Position numbers and translations under genes: made by a program | Assembly: GCA_023974075.1 (NCBI GenBank) | Contig: CM043801.1 | Location: forward strand, 32,595,597 to 32,659,596 | Length of the DNA stretch: 64,000 nt | Source: Chaenocephalus aceratus | Taxonomy: Eukaryota > Chordata > Actinopteri > Perciformes > Channichthyidae | Reading direction: 5' to 3' | The notes under the pieces: generated by a model | What the model saw: only the letters and a program-made list of their open reading frames with translations | The model's database searches: none | Told to the model about the DNA's origin: nothing | Shown here: positions 23,460 through 36,986 of the stretch, one piece after another | Layout of the letters: every line of letters starts with the position of its first letter | Numbering within the stretch: the stretch's first letter is position 1

Positions 23460-24296
23460 CAGGGGCGGATCTAGACAAATATTCATGGGGTGGCAAGATG
23501 GTGGCAGGAGATTTTGGGGGTGGCATCCCCTGGCAGAATGCTGATTTAATCGCAGTCAATCAATGTTAACTTGGAAAGCCACAATATTAATATTTTAACC
23601 CAATAACATTAGGATACATTATTGTGGCACAACAGTAAATCCTTAAATAGAAATATATAAGGTGGCAGACATCATTTAATGAATTTTAACTGAACAATAA
23701 CTGAATTAGTTTGTTTCACTCTTAGACCAGCAGGGGTACCAAATCTATGCAGACTGCTGCAATAAGTACATTAATTAACTGTCTCATCGATGTTTTGTCT
23801 GAATTAACATGATAATATTAACAATCATATTATTCCTATCAGCTGTCAATCATTGTTATGATTCACATATTCATTTATTATTGAATAAACTATATTTTTG
23901 GAGGAGATAATGATGAATGTTCCTCAAGGTGCTTGCTCACCCTCCTTCAAATTTGAAAGACAAGTAATTACTATCATGTATCAAAATTCAAAGATTAAAA
24001 GGAACATTTCAGCGCCCCGCGACTTTATTGCAAACAGTTACAACCTTGACTTTACATCAGAAAGAACAAACATTAAAGAAGTGGAGAGAGAGAGAGAGAG
24101 AGCAGGGGATTGTTATTAGCTTCTGTTGCGCTAAGGGATAAAAGAAGCTGTTTCTACAATAATGAGGAGGGAAAGTTGTCTCCTTTCAGACTGAGGTAAA
24201 GGACTCTGAGTGTTTAGATAGTTCACTTTAGTCTAAGTTATCTCAGTGGGTCACGTTTTGATCACAATTTATGTAAACAAATATTTCCAAGGCATA
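23460..24296. mobile_element. hAT-like composite element, left part
   Basis: Begins CAGGGGCGGATCTAGAC. From about 24,190 it matches 45,920-45,970 and 46,486-46,540 (blocks GAGGTAAAGGACTCT, GTGTTTAGATAGTT, TTAGTCTAAGT, CTCAGTGGGT). It resumes after the nested hAT at 25,623. No transposase frame. The right end is not resolved. Confidence 0.55.
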
Positions 24297-24304
24297 CCTT
24301 TATA

Positions 24305-25614
<1,310 letters not shown>

Positions 25615-25622
25615 CCTTTATA

Positions 25623-26060
25623 ATTATTGGGATAAATAAAAACGGGTTTGAAATCATTCCAATGTACTATAGGACAGTAAACCAAAAATATTGTTTAAAA
25701 CTGGAGAGATTTAAAAATATGCATAAATAAATGTTACTGTAAAATAAGATATAAATGAACAACACAAATTAAATAAGTTACATTTATTTGTTATTGGCTA
25801 TTGTACGTTATTGGTTATGTCCACAAACTTATTTGATTATTAAAATATAAACCGATCTTTTCCATATGGGTGTTTAGAGTTGTACCCCTTACATCTAGTC
25901 TCTGGTAATTCAGCTCAAAGTGCACCAGATTGAAGCATTTTACTTTAAAATGTTACAACAAATCTTCCCGGGGGGGCATACCCCCGGACCCCCAGAGGAT
26001 GTGATCCCCACAGCACCCCCCATTTCTTCTCTTACCTATATTTCAGTTTTTGTATTTTCA
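25623..26060. mobile_element. hAT-like composite element, continuation
   Basis: Matches 46,555-46,770: 'TATTGGTTATG', 'ATCTAGTCTCT', 'TGCACCAGATTGA', and the terminal-like 'GGGGGCATACCCCCGGACCCCC' at 25,973. The two copies differ by their nested insertions: a hAT here, an L2 tail at 45,967-46,486. Confidence 0.6.
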
Positions 26061-27338
26061 GATTAAGATTGACAAGCTCAACATTTCAACTCAGTTATAT
26101 GAATTAATATAGTATATAATTGTTTATTACAAAATAAACAATAGTTTTGCAAAACATTACAATTTTGTAATGTCCTTGATTTCCATGTGGTGCCATATCT
26201 TAGCTAAACAAGGTCTCATGGCTACTTTTTTTTACAAAAAAAAAGTAAATTCCTAGTAATTATTTATATGTTGTGCCTGATGTGGGAAAATTTAATTAGT
26301 CCACTAGCAGATGTTGACCAAACATTTTGGTTTAATTTTTCAAAGATATAAAGACCCAAAAGGCACCCGATTCAGAGAATACTCTAATTCTGCATACTGT
26401 AAGTACTTAGTTATAATTAAGTACACAAATGGCATCACCCATCTCTTCAGAGAGCTACAGGTGACCTGTGTGCAGCAACACATTTCAATCAATAATTGTC
26501 AATACTAAGAGCTGCTAGATTGTGCTGCTGTGATGGAACATGTAAGGAGAATAAGAACATACCATGTGGTCCAGCTGGACTTTCATCTGCCTCCTGATCC
26601 CTGCCTCTGTCCCTCTTTCTGATACTTCATCTTTATTCCTCACATACATTTCTTCTTCTTCACTAATGTCTTCATCTCCTCCTGGCTTCCTCCTGCTCTG
26701 ACCCTCCTGGTCTCTTCATCTCCTCCTCTTCCTCCTGCTCTGACCCTCCTGGTCTCTTCAGTGAACTCTCTTTTCCTTTTCCTCTTTCTGTTCATCCTGA
26801 TCACTTCTCAGATATGCCTTTTTGTTGTTGTTGAATCACTCCTATACTCTGGCCTGCAAGAGTCTACTTGTGAAAAGCACTGGTACAAATGCTTGTATAA
26901 CTTTACACGTTAGGGCCATGTAGCTTAGCTAATAAGTAGCATCATCAGAAAAGTATTTATCAAATGCACACAGGCAGCTGTGTTTAGATCCAGTTTTTAC
27001 GGTAAAGGATGTATCCTGGTTTCATTGATCTGGCCTCATGGCTGTGATGTGTAGTTTACGTGGATTTAATAGTAGGCTACCGCGTAGTTTAGCAAAGTGA
27101 TCGATCTCCCAGCTAACGCTGTCTGCGTAGTATTTTGTAACGTAACGCCCCAAACAGCGCCCATCTGTTAAACGCTATCGATTCAAACGGCAGCGTTTTA
27201 TTAATATTTAGTTTCAAGCTCTCGTCCTTAGTAAAAACAAAACTAGTGGAAGGGGAAATGCTCCCAGGGGAAGCTGATCCATAGGTGCTGGGACAGCTTG
27301 CTCCCTCTCTGCAGCTCTGTGAGCTCCGCAGTTTAATG
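26061..27338. other. Repeat-rich intergenic stretch with an acidic coding remnant (minus strand)
   Basis: At 26,560-26,800 the minus strand reads KRPGGSEQEEEEE twice (a ~45-bp tandem repeat at 26,672-26,764), then DEDISEEEEMYVRNKDEVSE and RRQMKVQLDHM before a possible GTATGT donor at 26,567. Frames are broken. It could be the decayed N-terminal exon of a transposase; I do not recognise a family. The rest shows nothing clear. Confidence 0.35.
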
Positions 27339-27563
27339 CAGGGGCGTAGCTACGTTTTTAACGGGCCTAAAATGATATTTAAAATGATTCACTTTTAACT
27401 AATGTAATGCTTGTTTTGTTGCTTGAGAAGCTTGTGGAAATAGTGTAGGTTTGTTTTAGTACAGTTTTAAGGAAACAAAAGTTAGGGGGGCAGCTGGGGG
27501 GGAAAGGCTCTACAGTGGGGGGGGGGCAGCTGCCCCCCCTTGCCCCCCGTAGATCCGCCCCTG
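27339..27563. mobile_element. Short hAT-like MITE
   Basis: Ends CAGGGGCGTAGCTACG and CGTAGATCCGCCCCTG form an inverted repeat with two mismatches. G/C runs lie at its right end. No target duplication is visible: flanks GTTTAATG and CCAGGACT. Its right end abuts the truncated 3'UTR of the minus-strand L2. Confidence 0.6.
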
Positions 27564-29183
27564 CCAGGACTACAGCCAGGGCTCGCGATCCAGGACACAG
27601 GACCGCAGGATCATCCATGACTCCGGATCCCGGCGTATATATAGACACCAAAAAGAAAGACATTTGGGGAAGCTGGGTTAATCGGAACATGAGAGTACAC
27701 AGGTATAGACAGAGAGAAGGAAGAAGTAAGATGTCCCCTGACAAACTAAGCCTATATCAGCAAAACTAGGGGCTGAATCTAATCAGCCCTAACTATAAGC
27801 TTTATTAAAAAGGAAGGTCTTAAGCGCACTCTTAAAAACGGATAGGGTGTCTGCCGCCCAAACACAAACTGGAAGCTGATTCCACAAATGTGGAGCTTGA
27901 TAAGAAAAGACTCTGGCTCCCATTGTACTTTTAGAGACTCTAGGAACAACCAACAACCCTGCATTCTTGGAACGCAATGCCCTAGTAGGACAGTAGGGTA
28001 TAATGAGTTCTTTAAGGTAAGATGGCGCCTTCCCATTAAGGGCTTTGTAGGCGAGAAGAAGAATTTTAAATTCTATCCTGTGTTCTATAGGGAGCCAGTG
28101 TAAGGCAGCCAGAACAGGAGTAATGTGGTCCCTTTTCCTAACTCTGGTTAGTACACGAGCCGCAGCATTTTGAATCAGCTGAAGCGACTTGACTGACTTC
28201 TTGGTACACCCTGATAATAAAGAGTTACAATAATCCAGCCTAGAAGTAACAAATGCATGGACTAGTTTCTCTGCATCGTTTTGAGGCAAGATATGCCTGA
28301 TTTTTGCAATGTTACGTAGATGGAAGTAGGCGGTCCTTGAAATTGATTTTATGTGGGCGTTAAAGGATAAATCCTGATCAAATATAATACCAAGATTCCT
28401 TACAGTCTCACTGGAGGCCAAATTAATGCCATCCATAGTTAGTATATCTTTAGATAATTTGTTTCGTAGATTCTTCGGGCCAAGTACAATAACTTCAGTT
28501 TTGGTCGTGTTTAACATTAAAAAGTTTAAGGTCATCCACGTTTTTAAGTCCTTAAGGCAGTCTTGAATTTTATTTAGATGATTAATTTCATCAGGCTTGA
28601 TTGATAAATATAGTTGAGTATCATCCGCATAACAATGAAAGTTTACAGAATGATTCCTTATAATATTGCCTAACGGAAGCATATATAATGTGAACAAAAT
28701 AGGTCCGAGCACTGAGCCCTGTGGCACTCCATGGCTAACTTTGGTGTGCGTGGAAGATTCATCGTTAACACGTACAAACTGAGAGCGTTCAGATAGATAG
28801 GACCTAAACCAGCCTAAAGCAGTTCCCTGTATGCCAACTAAGTGCTCTAGTCTTTGCAATAGGATATCATGGTCGATAGTATCAAATGCAGCATTGAGAT
28901 CGAGCAAAACAAGAATAGAGACAAGTCCCTTGTCTGAGGCTATTAGAATGTCATTTGTGACTTTAACCAGAGCTGTCTCTGTGCTATGATGTGTTCTAAA
29001 GCCAGACTGAAAATCTTCAAATAAATCATTGTTTTTTAAGTAATCACACAGCTGTTTTGCACTTTCTCAAGAATTTTTGAGAGGAACGGAAGATTAGAAA
29101 TAGGTCTATAGTTGGCTAAAACCTCTGGATCGAGGTTGTGCTTTTTAAGAAGCGGTTTTATCACTGCTACTTTGAATGATTGT
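27564..29183 (-). mobile_element. L2/CR1-group LINE, truncated at both ends
   Basis: Minus-strand ORF2. The intact frame at 27,789-28,907 carries RT motifs [32 protein letters not shown] and [11 protein letters not shown], then the C-terminal [11 protein letters not shown] and [20 protein letters not shown]. The upstream part ([16 protein letters not shown]) is in another frame because about four bases are lost near 29,060. It lacks its endonuclease and 3' tail. It is the same family as 47,171-49,359. Its 5' end is joined to TRIM unit 1 at about 29,184. Confidence 0.93.
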
Positions 29184-29440
29184 GGTTGTGTTCCCTGACC
29201 ACCCTGGACAAGGGAGGAAAGTGCTAATGGGAGCATTTCTCCAGACTTGTGTGAAAGGCCAGTTGTTGTGTCTGGTGGGGACACGGGATTATGCAGGAGA
29301 AAATCACTTCGATGCTTTTAGAATCAGATATAACAATAAAAAATCCCTTTTCGTTTCACACATGTACAATGGTGTTACTTGAGTGGCTATTATACATTGC
29401 ACATGGTGGTGTTAACTTACAGTCTTCATTGTGTGGTGGT

Positions 29441-30983
29441 CAGTGGTGGAAAGTAACTAAGTACATTTACTCAAGTATTTTACTTGAGTATTTGTTATGA
29501 CGTGTGTACTTTACTTCAGTGCTTTCATTTTATGCTACTTACACTTAACCTCACCTGAACCCAAAGCACATGCCTGAAGTTCACATGAGGTCAGACTGCA
29601 GTTTAATGCCACTCATAACACATTCCCCTGATCTGAGGAACACAGCTTAGTGAGGAATCTAATGCTTTTAGTTTAATTTGCTGGAATCATAGACTGTATA
29701 CATAAAGGGTGGAATATGAATGGGTTAAGAGGCAGCGCTGCCACTGTGTGGTTGATGCGGGATATGGCATGCAGACAGATATGGTGTCAGATGATATGAA
29801 TGCCAATCCTCTGTTTAACAATTCTGTGCTTTAGTTTTCTTACAGGTAACAGGGGATTTGAACCTTTTCTGTTTAACCGTAAATGGTTTGTACCTAACAT
29901 GTTGAGTATATAGTGCACAACCTCAAACTCATACAATACAAATAGAATAGAATATAATTCCTGACCTGTCCGGTGGTGATTATCAGATGTGAAGCTGCTG
30001 GGAGTTTGTTCCAAGGGTGGGGCTGAAGAGCATTTCCTATACATTGGAGCACCAGAGACAATCACTACACTTGATTTCTCTCCATGTGTCTGCACCGTGG
30101 AGTCCTTACATACAGAGTTAACAGCTTGAAGACAATGCATCCCAGATACTGTGTTACCTGACTGAAAGAAGTCATGAGGAAAAAGCATGGATTTTCAGTT
30201 TTTACTGCCTTGTGAATTCATTTTCAGGAGATATTTATTTACCACCTCAGGTCTGGAAAATATACGATTGCAGGGGGTTTTCTCACTCATTAAAGAGCTG
30301 AACAAAGACCACAGTCAAAGTGAAGTAGTCATGACCGCAGAAAGCATTGCATTTATTTGACAAAATTAGTTACTAGTTACTTTACAAATACAAATGATTA
30401 GATTAAACAAAATATGAATAAACAGTGATATATAATTAAAGGTTAAGATATCCAGCAGCAGTATAAAGTAAACGTTGCTCCACTTTTAACAGCTGTGATG
30501 AACACATTAACGTAAACAAAATGAAAGAATCCAGTAATTCAATATAAGAATCTAAAATGGGACATTGGGCGCAGTAAGTACTTTTACTTTTGGTACTTTA
30601 ACTATTTTTGTTGACAATACGTCTCAGCTTATGCTGCTTTATACTTCTACTGCACTTTTAGTTCCTAGTTAGATATAGATTATTAGATCATTCAAAACAT
30701 AAATCAATTATTAAATACAGATATTTATGATATCCAGCAGCAGGACATCAAGTTGCTCAAATTAGCTCCACATGTACTAACTGTGATAAAACACATAATC
30801 ATTATAGTAACACAATGCGATTCTGAAAAGGGCCATTATGCATAAGGAGTACTTTTACTTTTGGTACTTTAAGTATATTTTGATACCAATGCTTTTGAAC
30901 TTTTACTTGTAACAGAGTATTTTTACCCTGTAGTATTTCTACTTTTGCTTTAGTGGAATATCTGAGTACTTCTTACACCACTG
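29441..30983. mobile_element. CAGTGGTGG...CACCACTG hAT-like element, unit 1
   Basis: A 1.54-kb element with ends CAGTGGTGGAAAGTAACTAA and CTTCTTACACCACTG. Subterminal TACTTTTACTT and AAGTA phrases are typical of a very common fish DNA transposon. No transposase. No clean target duplication. Present at the same place in all four units, so it was there before amplification. Confidence 0.8.
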
Positions 30984-31316
30984 CTACCTTGAGTGTGGAG
31001 CCGTGTGCTACGAAAGCCAGAATTTACAAGAAATAGTTTACAGCTGAAGAATGTTTTCAAATGTAGAGCAGGTTGTGAGCGAGGCTCCGTTTGTAAATGA
31101 GGAAGCAGTTCAGAGTGTCAGCGCTCAGAGTTTGAAACCCTCCCTCTTCTTCCTGCTCTCAGACGCAGCCAGCTCCACTCTGTATTTCCTGGTTCCTCCC
31201 CTTCAGATCCACACTGAGGAGGAGGGGCGTAACCAACATGTGGGTAGAGCTGATAGGCTCATTCACTGAACACACACCCACGCTGTTCAGATCACAGCTC
31301 ATAGTTTCAGGTTTCA

Positions 31317-31327
31317 GGAAGTGAAAC
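31317..31327 (+). promoter_or_regulatory. ETS/IRF composite (ISRE-like) site before TRIM copy 1
   Basis: GGAAGTGAAAC, matching the GGAANNGAAA composite element and close to an ISRE, 29 bases before the ATG. Retained in all four copies. Binding is inferred, not shown. Confidence 0.5.
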
Positions 31328-31356
31328 TCAGACACTCGCTGCTACTGAGAGGAGAA

Positions 31357-33020
31357 ATGGCGCAGAAAGGAGTTCAGCTGGACCGGGAAACCTTCTCTTG
31401 TTCGATCTGTCTGGATCTACTGAAGGATCCGGTGGCTATTCCCTGGGCACAGCTACTGCATGAAGTGTATTAAAGGCTTCTGGGACGGAGAGGATGAGAA
31501 GGAGATCCACAGCTGCCCTCAGTGCAGGCAGAGCTTCACACCGAGGCCTGTCCTGCTGAAGAACACCATGCTAGCAGCTTTAGTGGAGGAGCTGAAGAAG
31601 ACTGGACTCCAAGCTGCTCCTGCTGATCTCTGCTATGCTGGAGCTGAAGACGTGGCCTGTGATGTCTGCACTGGGAGGAAACTGAGAGCCTGTAAGTCCT
31701 GTCTTATGTGTTCTATATCTTACTGTGAGAAACACCTCCAGCTGCATTATGAATCACCTGCCTTTGAGAAACACAAGCTGGTGGAGCCCTCCAAGAAGCT
31801 CCAGGAGAACATCTGCTCTCGTCACGACGAGGTGATGAAGATGTTCTGCCGCACTGATCAGCAGTGTATCTGTTATCTCTGCTCTGTGGACGAACACAAA
31901 GGCCACGACACGGTGTCAGCTGCAGCAGAGAGGACGGAGAGGCAGAGAGAGCTGGAGGGGAGTACTAAACATCCATCAGAGAATCCAGGATAGAGAGAAG
32001 GAGGTGAAGCGGCTTCAGCAGGAGGTGGAGGCCGTCAATGGCTCTGCTGACAAAGCAGTGGAGGACAGTGAGAAGACGTTCACTGAGCTGATCCGTCTCA
32101 TGGAGAAGAGAAGCTCTGATGTGAAGCAGCAGCTCAGATCCCAGCAGAAGAGAGAAGTGAGTCGAGTCAGAGAGCTCCAGGAGAAGCTGGAGCAGGAGAT
32201 CTCTGAGCTGAAGAGGAGAGACGCTGAGCTGAAGCTGCTGTCTCTCACAGAGGACCACAACCAGTTTCTGCTCAGCTACCCCTCCTCACTGCCAGCCCTC
32301 AGTGAAGCTACACACTCCTCCAGCACCAACATCCGTCCTCTGAGCTACTTTGAGGACGTGACGGCGGCCCTGTCAGCAGTCAGAGACAAACTACAGGACG
32401 TCCTGAGAGAGGAATGGACAAACGTCTCATCGACTGAAGTGGATGTTTTACTGTCGGCAGCAGAACCCGCCACCAGAGCTGGGTTCTTCAGATACTCACA
32501 GGAGATCACTCTGGATCCAAACACAGCAGAGACACAGCTGTTATTATCTGAGGGGAGCAGAAAAGCAACACGAATGGGACAACAGTCTTATTCTAGTCAC
32601 CCAGACAGATTCACTGTTTATTCTCAGGTCCTGAGTAGAGAGAGTCTGACTGGACGTTGTTACTGGGAGGTGGAGCGGAGAGGGGGAGAGTTTATGTAGC
32701 AGTCGCATACAAGAATATCAGCAGAGCAGGGAGTGGGACTGAATGGCATTTGGACACAATGACAAATCTTGGTCCTTAAGTGTGACCAAAACAGTTATAC
32801 ATTTCGTCACAACAACATCAACACTCCCGTCTCAGGTCCTCCGTCCTCCAGAGTAGGAGTGTACCTGGATCACAGAGCAGGTATTCTGTCCTTCTACAGC
32901 GTCTCTGAAACCATGACTCTCCTCCACAGAGTCCAGACCACATTCACTCGGCCGCTACATGCTGGAGTTTGGCTTAGTTATGGTTATGGAGACACAGCTG
33001 AGTTTTGTAAACTGAAATAG
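31357..33020 (+). pseudogene. TRIM16-like/finTRIM-type gene, copy 1 (at least five frameshifts)
   Basis: Starts [18 protein letters not shown] like the intact copy at 53,835 and ends at the matching TAG. Against that copy it has lost two bases at about 31,445, so the RING's CGHSYC is destroyed. Two bases are lost at about 31,963, one at about 32,689, one near 32,745 and one near 32,775. Between the breaks the frames encode the expected RING tail, two B-boxes, coiled coil and PRY-SPRY pieces (SQEITLDPNT, SLTGRCYWEVERRGG). The five net -1/-2 indels exclude a full protein unless the assembly is at fault. The family acts as E3 ubiquitin ligases, and in fish many members respond to virus or interferon. 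Confidence 0.88.
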
Positions 33021-34640
33021 CCTGAAGTCATTTGAGGAACTCTTCTACTTCTTAAACTCATTGCGTCCATCATTGTTGCTGAGAGCTGAGTGTTCATGTC
33101 TTCACTGCACAGAGATCAGCTGTCAATCAAACATGATGGGATGTGCTTTAACGTCTTCTCACGAGTTGTTCTGTAGATGCTGGAGTTTCTTCAGGCGGCG
33201 CTCCTTCCTGTGTCTGTGTAGCCGTGGAGGCTGTCACTGCTCAGGAGGGTTGCTGTTAACCTCAACTCATATTTCTCTGCATGGAAATGTAGACTTTGCT
33301 CTAGATATTTGTTGAACATCGATATTGATGTATTTGTATGTTGTTGTTTCTCTTGTAAAGCATGAGAGAGAGAAAGCACCAGAGCTTCTTTCATTGTAGA
33401 TATTTATATTCTAAAAGTCTTTTATTGTTGACTAAGTCTCAACGTGTTGAATGCATAAAGGAAAGTTTGAAGAAGGAAATAAAACACATTAAAAGAAAAG
33501 CTAACGGGTTGAGTTTGTAATAAACTGTGTTTCTATGTTCGAGGTGTGAGATGAGTGCCACATTTACATGTCTGTACAAAATAAAATGTTGGGTTTTTCT
33601 TGTTAATAAAAGAGCAAAGAGGACACAAGTGGAAATCTCAGTCTTTGTTTGTAATCTTAAAATGAATGATCTCTCCTCTCCAGTGAAGCTGCACTAAGTT
33701 GAGTTGAATTTTTAATACATAGTTCTTTTTTTACTGCTACGTCCCCAATAAGCTCGAGGACAGAAATGGAGACACAGCAACAAATAACATTGAGAGAGTC
33801 GGGGGGGGAAGTGAACACAAGCCATTTATTTACACCAAAGAATGGAGAGGAAGAACCGTCTCTGGAAGAGGATCAGGAACATGTGGAGAAATGTGAGATC
33901 TGAACAAAAGTGATATTTTTTTATGTTTCAAGATTTTAGTCAGAATATTGAGAAACAAGTCAGAATTCAGAATATTTTAATACATCTTTTTCTTAAGAAC
34001 ATTTATTTTCTGAAAATCTCAGAATTCAGAATAAATATATTTTATTCCTTTTTTTATGAAATTACAGAAATCTGAGATTAAAGTGAGAAAAAAATCGCTT
34101 TGGTCAGACCTCAACATGTTCTTTCCTAGTGAAAGTCAGAATTCTGAAAAAAAATATTCTTTTACAAAAGAAATTCAGATTTTTTTAAAGAAAATATCAG
34201 AAATCTGACTTTTTCTTAAAATATATTTTATTTATTTTCATGAAAACCTTCAGAATTAATTTTCATAGATCTGAGATTTAAGTAAGAATTTTGATTTATT
34301 TCTCAAAAGAAAGAATGAGTTTTGGTCAGGTCCAAAAGATAAATCCACATGTGGTCCTAATTCTCTTCTGTATTTCAGAAAAGCAGAAAAGCATTGTTAC
34401 CAGGATGAGAGAGGATGCTAGATCTGCCTGAAACTGTCTCCTGTTCAGCATCTCCTGCTTTGGCATCTTTAGAGCTTTGCAGAAATGACTTCCTCTGTGA
34501 TATCTGGAGCAGAGAAATCAGTATTGGGACCGATACAATCTTTTTTCAGCCAGCGATACCTGTCACGGGGCTTGGTGTGTTTATTTGGTTGGGGCTCAAT
34601 GTCCACATAATCACTGACTGGGCGGCCATTGGGTTCAGAT
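33021..34640. other. TRIM 3' flank, shared by units 1-3
   Basis: 3'UTR-like sequence with a poly-A signal AATAAA at 33,580-33,585, then AT-rich non-coding DNA. It matches 42,249-43,820 and 55,500-57,125 closely. Small open frames in it are conserved only because the DNA is duplicated. Confidence 0.6.
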
Positions 34641-34836
34641 AAGAGATAAGATAAGATACTTTATTGATCTCAATTTGGGACATTGTTGTGTTGCAGCAGC
34701 ATAAAAGACATGGCATTGTACAATAACGATTAAAAAAAGACTAGAAATAAACAAGAAAGTAGAAAATATACATGTTGACTTTACACATTAACAATGACAA
34801 AAACAAAACATAAAGCAAGTTATTATATAAACATAA
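34641..34836 (-). mobile_element. LINE 3' end, minus orientation
   Basis: 'GATAAGATACTTTATTGATCTCAATTTGGGACATTG' followed by 'TTGTGTTGCAGCAGCATA' reads on the minus strand as the usual fish LINE tail ending in 'GATCAATAAAGTATCTTATC'. The same insertion is present at 43,835-43,995 and 57,130-57,320. Confidence 0.6.
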
Positions 34837-36370
34837 CAGTGGCGGCTGGTGGAAAATATTTTTGGTGGGGCTGTTGATATAGTGAGTAAAACATTTTTTT
34901 TTGGGAGAAATGACCCCTTAAATTAGGACTTCTGGTGATGTAATGGCGCGTTTCCAGTGCAGCGCGGAGCTCGCTTTAATGCTGCGTTCAGACCGGACGT
35001 GATGCAAATATTCGCTTCGCTCTAACGGAGCGTCCACACAGCAGCGTGCGTTGACGCTTGGAGGTGGGCGTATCTGAAGCTTGGGGATTTTTTGTGAGCA
35101 ACGCGACCAACAACCAATCACATGAATCTCCCGCCCCCGACATACAAAGCAATAGCAATGTTAAAACGAAGTCAACTGGATATAAAATCCCCAAACAGGC
35201 GAAAACCTACCAGTTTCATCCGCTGTCTCTGCCACCTCCCTCCATTTTTTGGAATATGAGGAAATGACCTGCGTAGTCTCTCCCAGCATACACGCGGTTT
35301 GATTGGCTAGCGCTTGTACTGGCAGATTTGCATAAACGGGATTTCATTGGCTGACGCCTCCGTCGAGGCGTCAAAAGTTGAACATTGCTCAACTTTTGAA
35401 GCCAGCAACGCTCCACCACGTCGCTTCCCAAAGTGCAGTTCGGCTAAAAGCGACGTCACCCCATTCAAAGTGAATGGGCAGAAGCGTTGGAAGCTTAAAC
35501 GCACGCCGCTGTGTGGACGGGCCGTAAACGCTCCTATCGCATCGCTCTAGTCGCTCGAGTTTCACCGCGGCTGCCAGCTGTGCTTACTCGCATCATTCAA
35601 ACAAGACGCGCTGGCTCGGGAGCTACAGCTACAACAAAATGAACATATGTTTCCGTGATTAAATTGTAATACACGTTTCTAAATGATGCCGACGTAACAA
35701 CATACTGATACCGGTTAGTAAAAACCATGAATTAATGCTTTGACAAGTCTGCAGGCGAAAAACCTTTTAGAATGCTTGTTTTCTGAATGGAGATTGGGTC
35801 GACCAGGCTAAGCTAACGTTGTATATGCTCACTCCACACTCATAACAACGGCCTACAGACATAAATAAACCAGCGACATGACACAGACAGTGCCGAGCCG
35901 TGCGGGGCCCGTTTTTGGTTGCGTTTCCACTTGGCCTAGTACCGGCTAGCGGGTCCTAATTCACAGTTTTTCTGGCCCCATAAAATCGTGGTTCTAAGGC
36001 CAGGAACAACCTTTAGCATGCTAAACTAGAGAGAGAATCGCTGGCAAGGGGGCTACAACTACAACAAGATGAACATATTTTACCGCGATTTAATTGTAAT
36101 ACACGTTCTAAATGATGCCGAAGTAACAACATACTGATACCGGTTAGTAAAAACCATGAATTAATGCGTTGACAAGTCTGCAGACAGACGGCAGGCGAAA
36201 AACCTTTTTAAAATGCGTGTTTTCTAAATGGAGCTTGGCTAAGCTAACGTTATATATATGCTCCTGTGAGGAATTGCAGTATCTCCTTCTCCTTTTTTCT
36301 GTTTGTCTGTCTTCCTGGCTGGGCGTGGTTGACCTACTTTCCGTTTTCTGCCAACTCACCTCCGCTCCTG
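34837..36370. mobile_element. hAT-type left end plus nested inverted-repeat element and a ~430-bp tandem duplication
   Basis: Starts CAGTGGCGGCTGGTGG. Within it 'GGAGCGTCCACACAGCAGCGT' and 'ACGCCGCTGTGTGGACGGGC' form inverted arms (about 35,023 and 35,503) of a MITE of Harbinger appearance. 35,605-35,830 is repeated at 36,035-36,260. An ~88-bp piece carrying a MADF-like exon, present in unit 3, is deleted here at about 35,241. Absent from unit 2. Confidence 0.6.
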
Positions 36371-36379
36371 TATTCAATG

Positions 36380-36760
36380 TTGTTTGCAGAGCCGGCCCGA
36401 CCCATTAAGCGACATAAGCGGCCCGCTTAGGGTCCCCTAGCCACAACAAAAAATAAATAAAAATAAAAATAATATTAATCTCAGCACACCCAGTGGCGGA
36501 GCCAGGACATTTTCAGTGGGGTGGCCAGGATGGAACCAGTGATCATTTTGGGGTGGCATTGAAATCACTATTATATGAACTAAAAATACATCTCACTATA
36601 AAAGAAGGGGTTATTTAAGGCAGGGGTTCCTAAACTTTTCAGCCCGCAACCCCCAAAATCACTGTGACAGAGACTGGCGACCCCCCTCCACGTGAATTGT
36701 CAACGGGGGGGGGAGGGGGGTTGGTTGTTAGTGAATTGTCATACAAATAAAAGTGTTTCC
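36380..36760. mobile_element. Cluster of hAT termini
   Basis: CAGAGCCGGCCCGACCC at about 36,389, CAGTGGCGGAGCCAGGAC at about 36,491 and CAGGGGTTCCTAAACTTTTC at about 36,622 are three separate hAT-type ends. A G-run lies at 36,704-36,720. None can be paired into a whole element. Confidence 0.55.
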
Positions 36761-36986
36761 CTAACATCGACATACAAACCCTACCGATCCTCAACTCCGG
36801 TGTGTCTCACTCATTAAGGCGAGTCACGGCAGGCAACAACATCGTTTTTCATGCACTGGTCATTTTGATATGTTGTGCTATTTTGATTCCATAACATGTT
36901 TTTGTACAAAATACCCATTTAGGTGTTTATTTGACTATAGTTTGTCTATTTGCGTCTGTAGGTTTCTCCTAAATTCACCAAAAGTT

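Noticed and set aside
29787..30188. 133-codon minus-strand ORF (MLFPHDFFQSG) in the CAGTGGTGG element
   Set aside because: Open in units 1 and 4 but frameshifted in units 2 and 3; no recognisable domain. Likely fortuitous.
33061..33315. 84-codon ORF conserved after TRIM copies 1, 2 and 3
   Set aside because: It lies in the shared 3'UTR, has no family features, and is conserved because the whole unit is duplicated.
34415..34642. 75-codon ORF MLDLPETVSC shared by units 1 and 3
   Set aside because: Not open in unit 2, no domain, inside duplicated non-coding flank.
34837..34860. Complete hAT element from CAGTGGCGGCTGGTGG
   Set aside because: No matching right terminus found within the unit, so only a left end is claimed.
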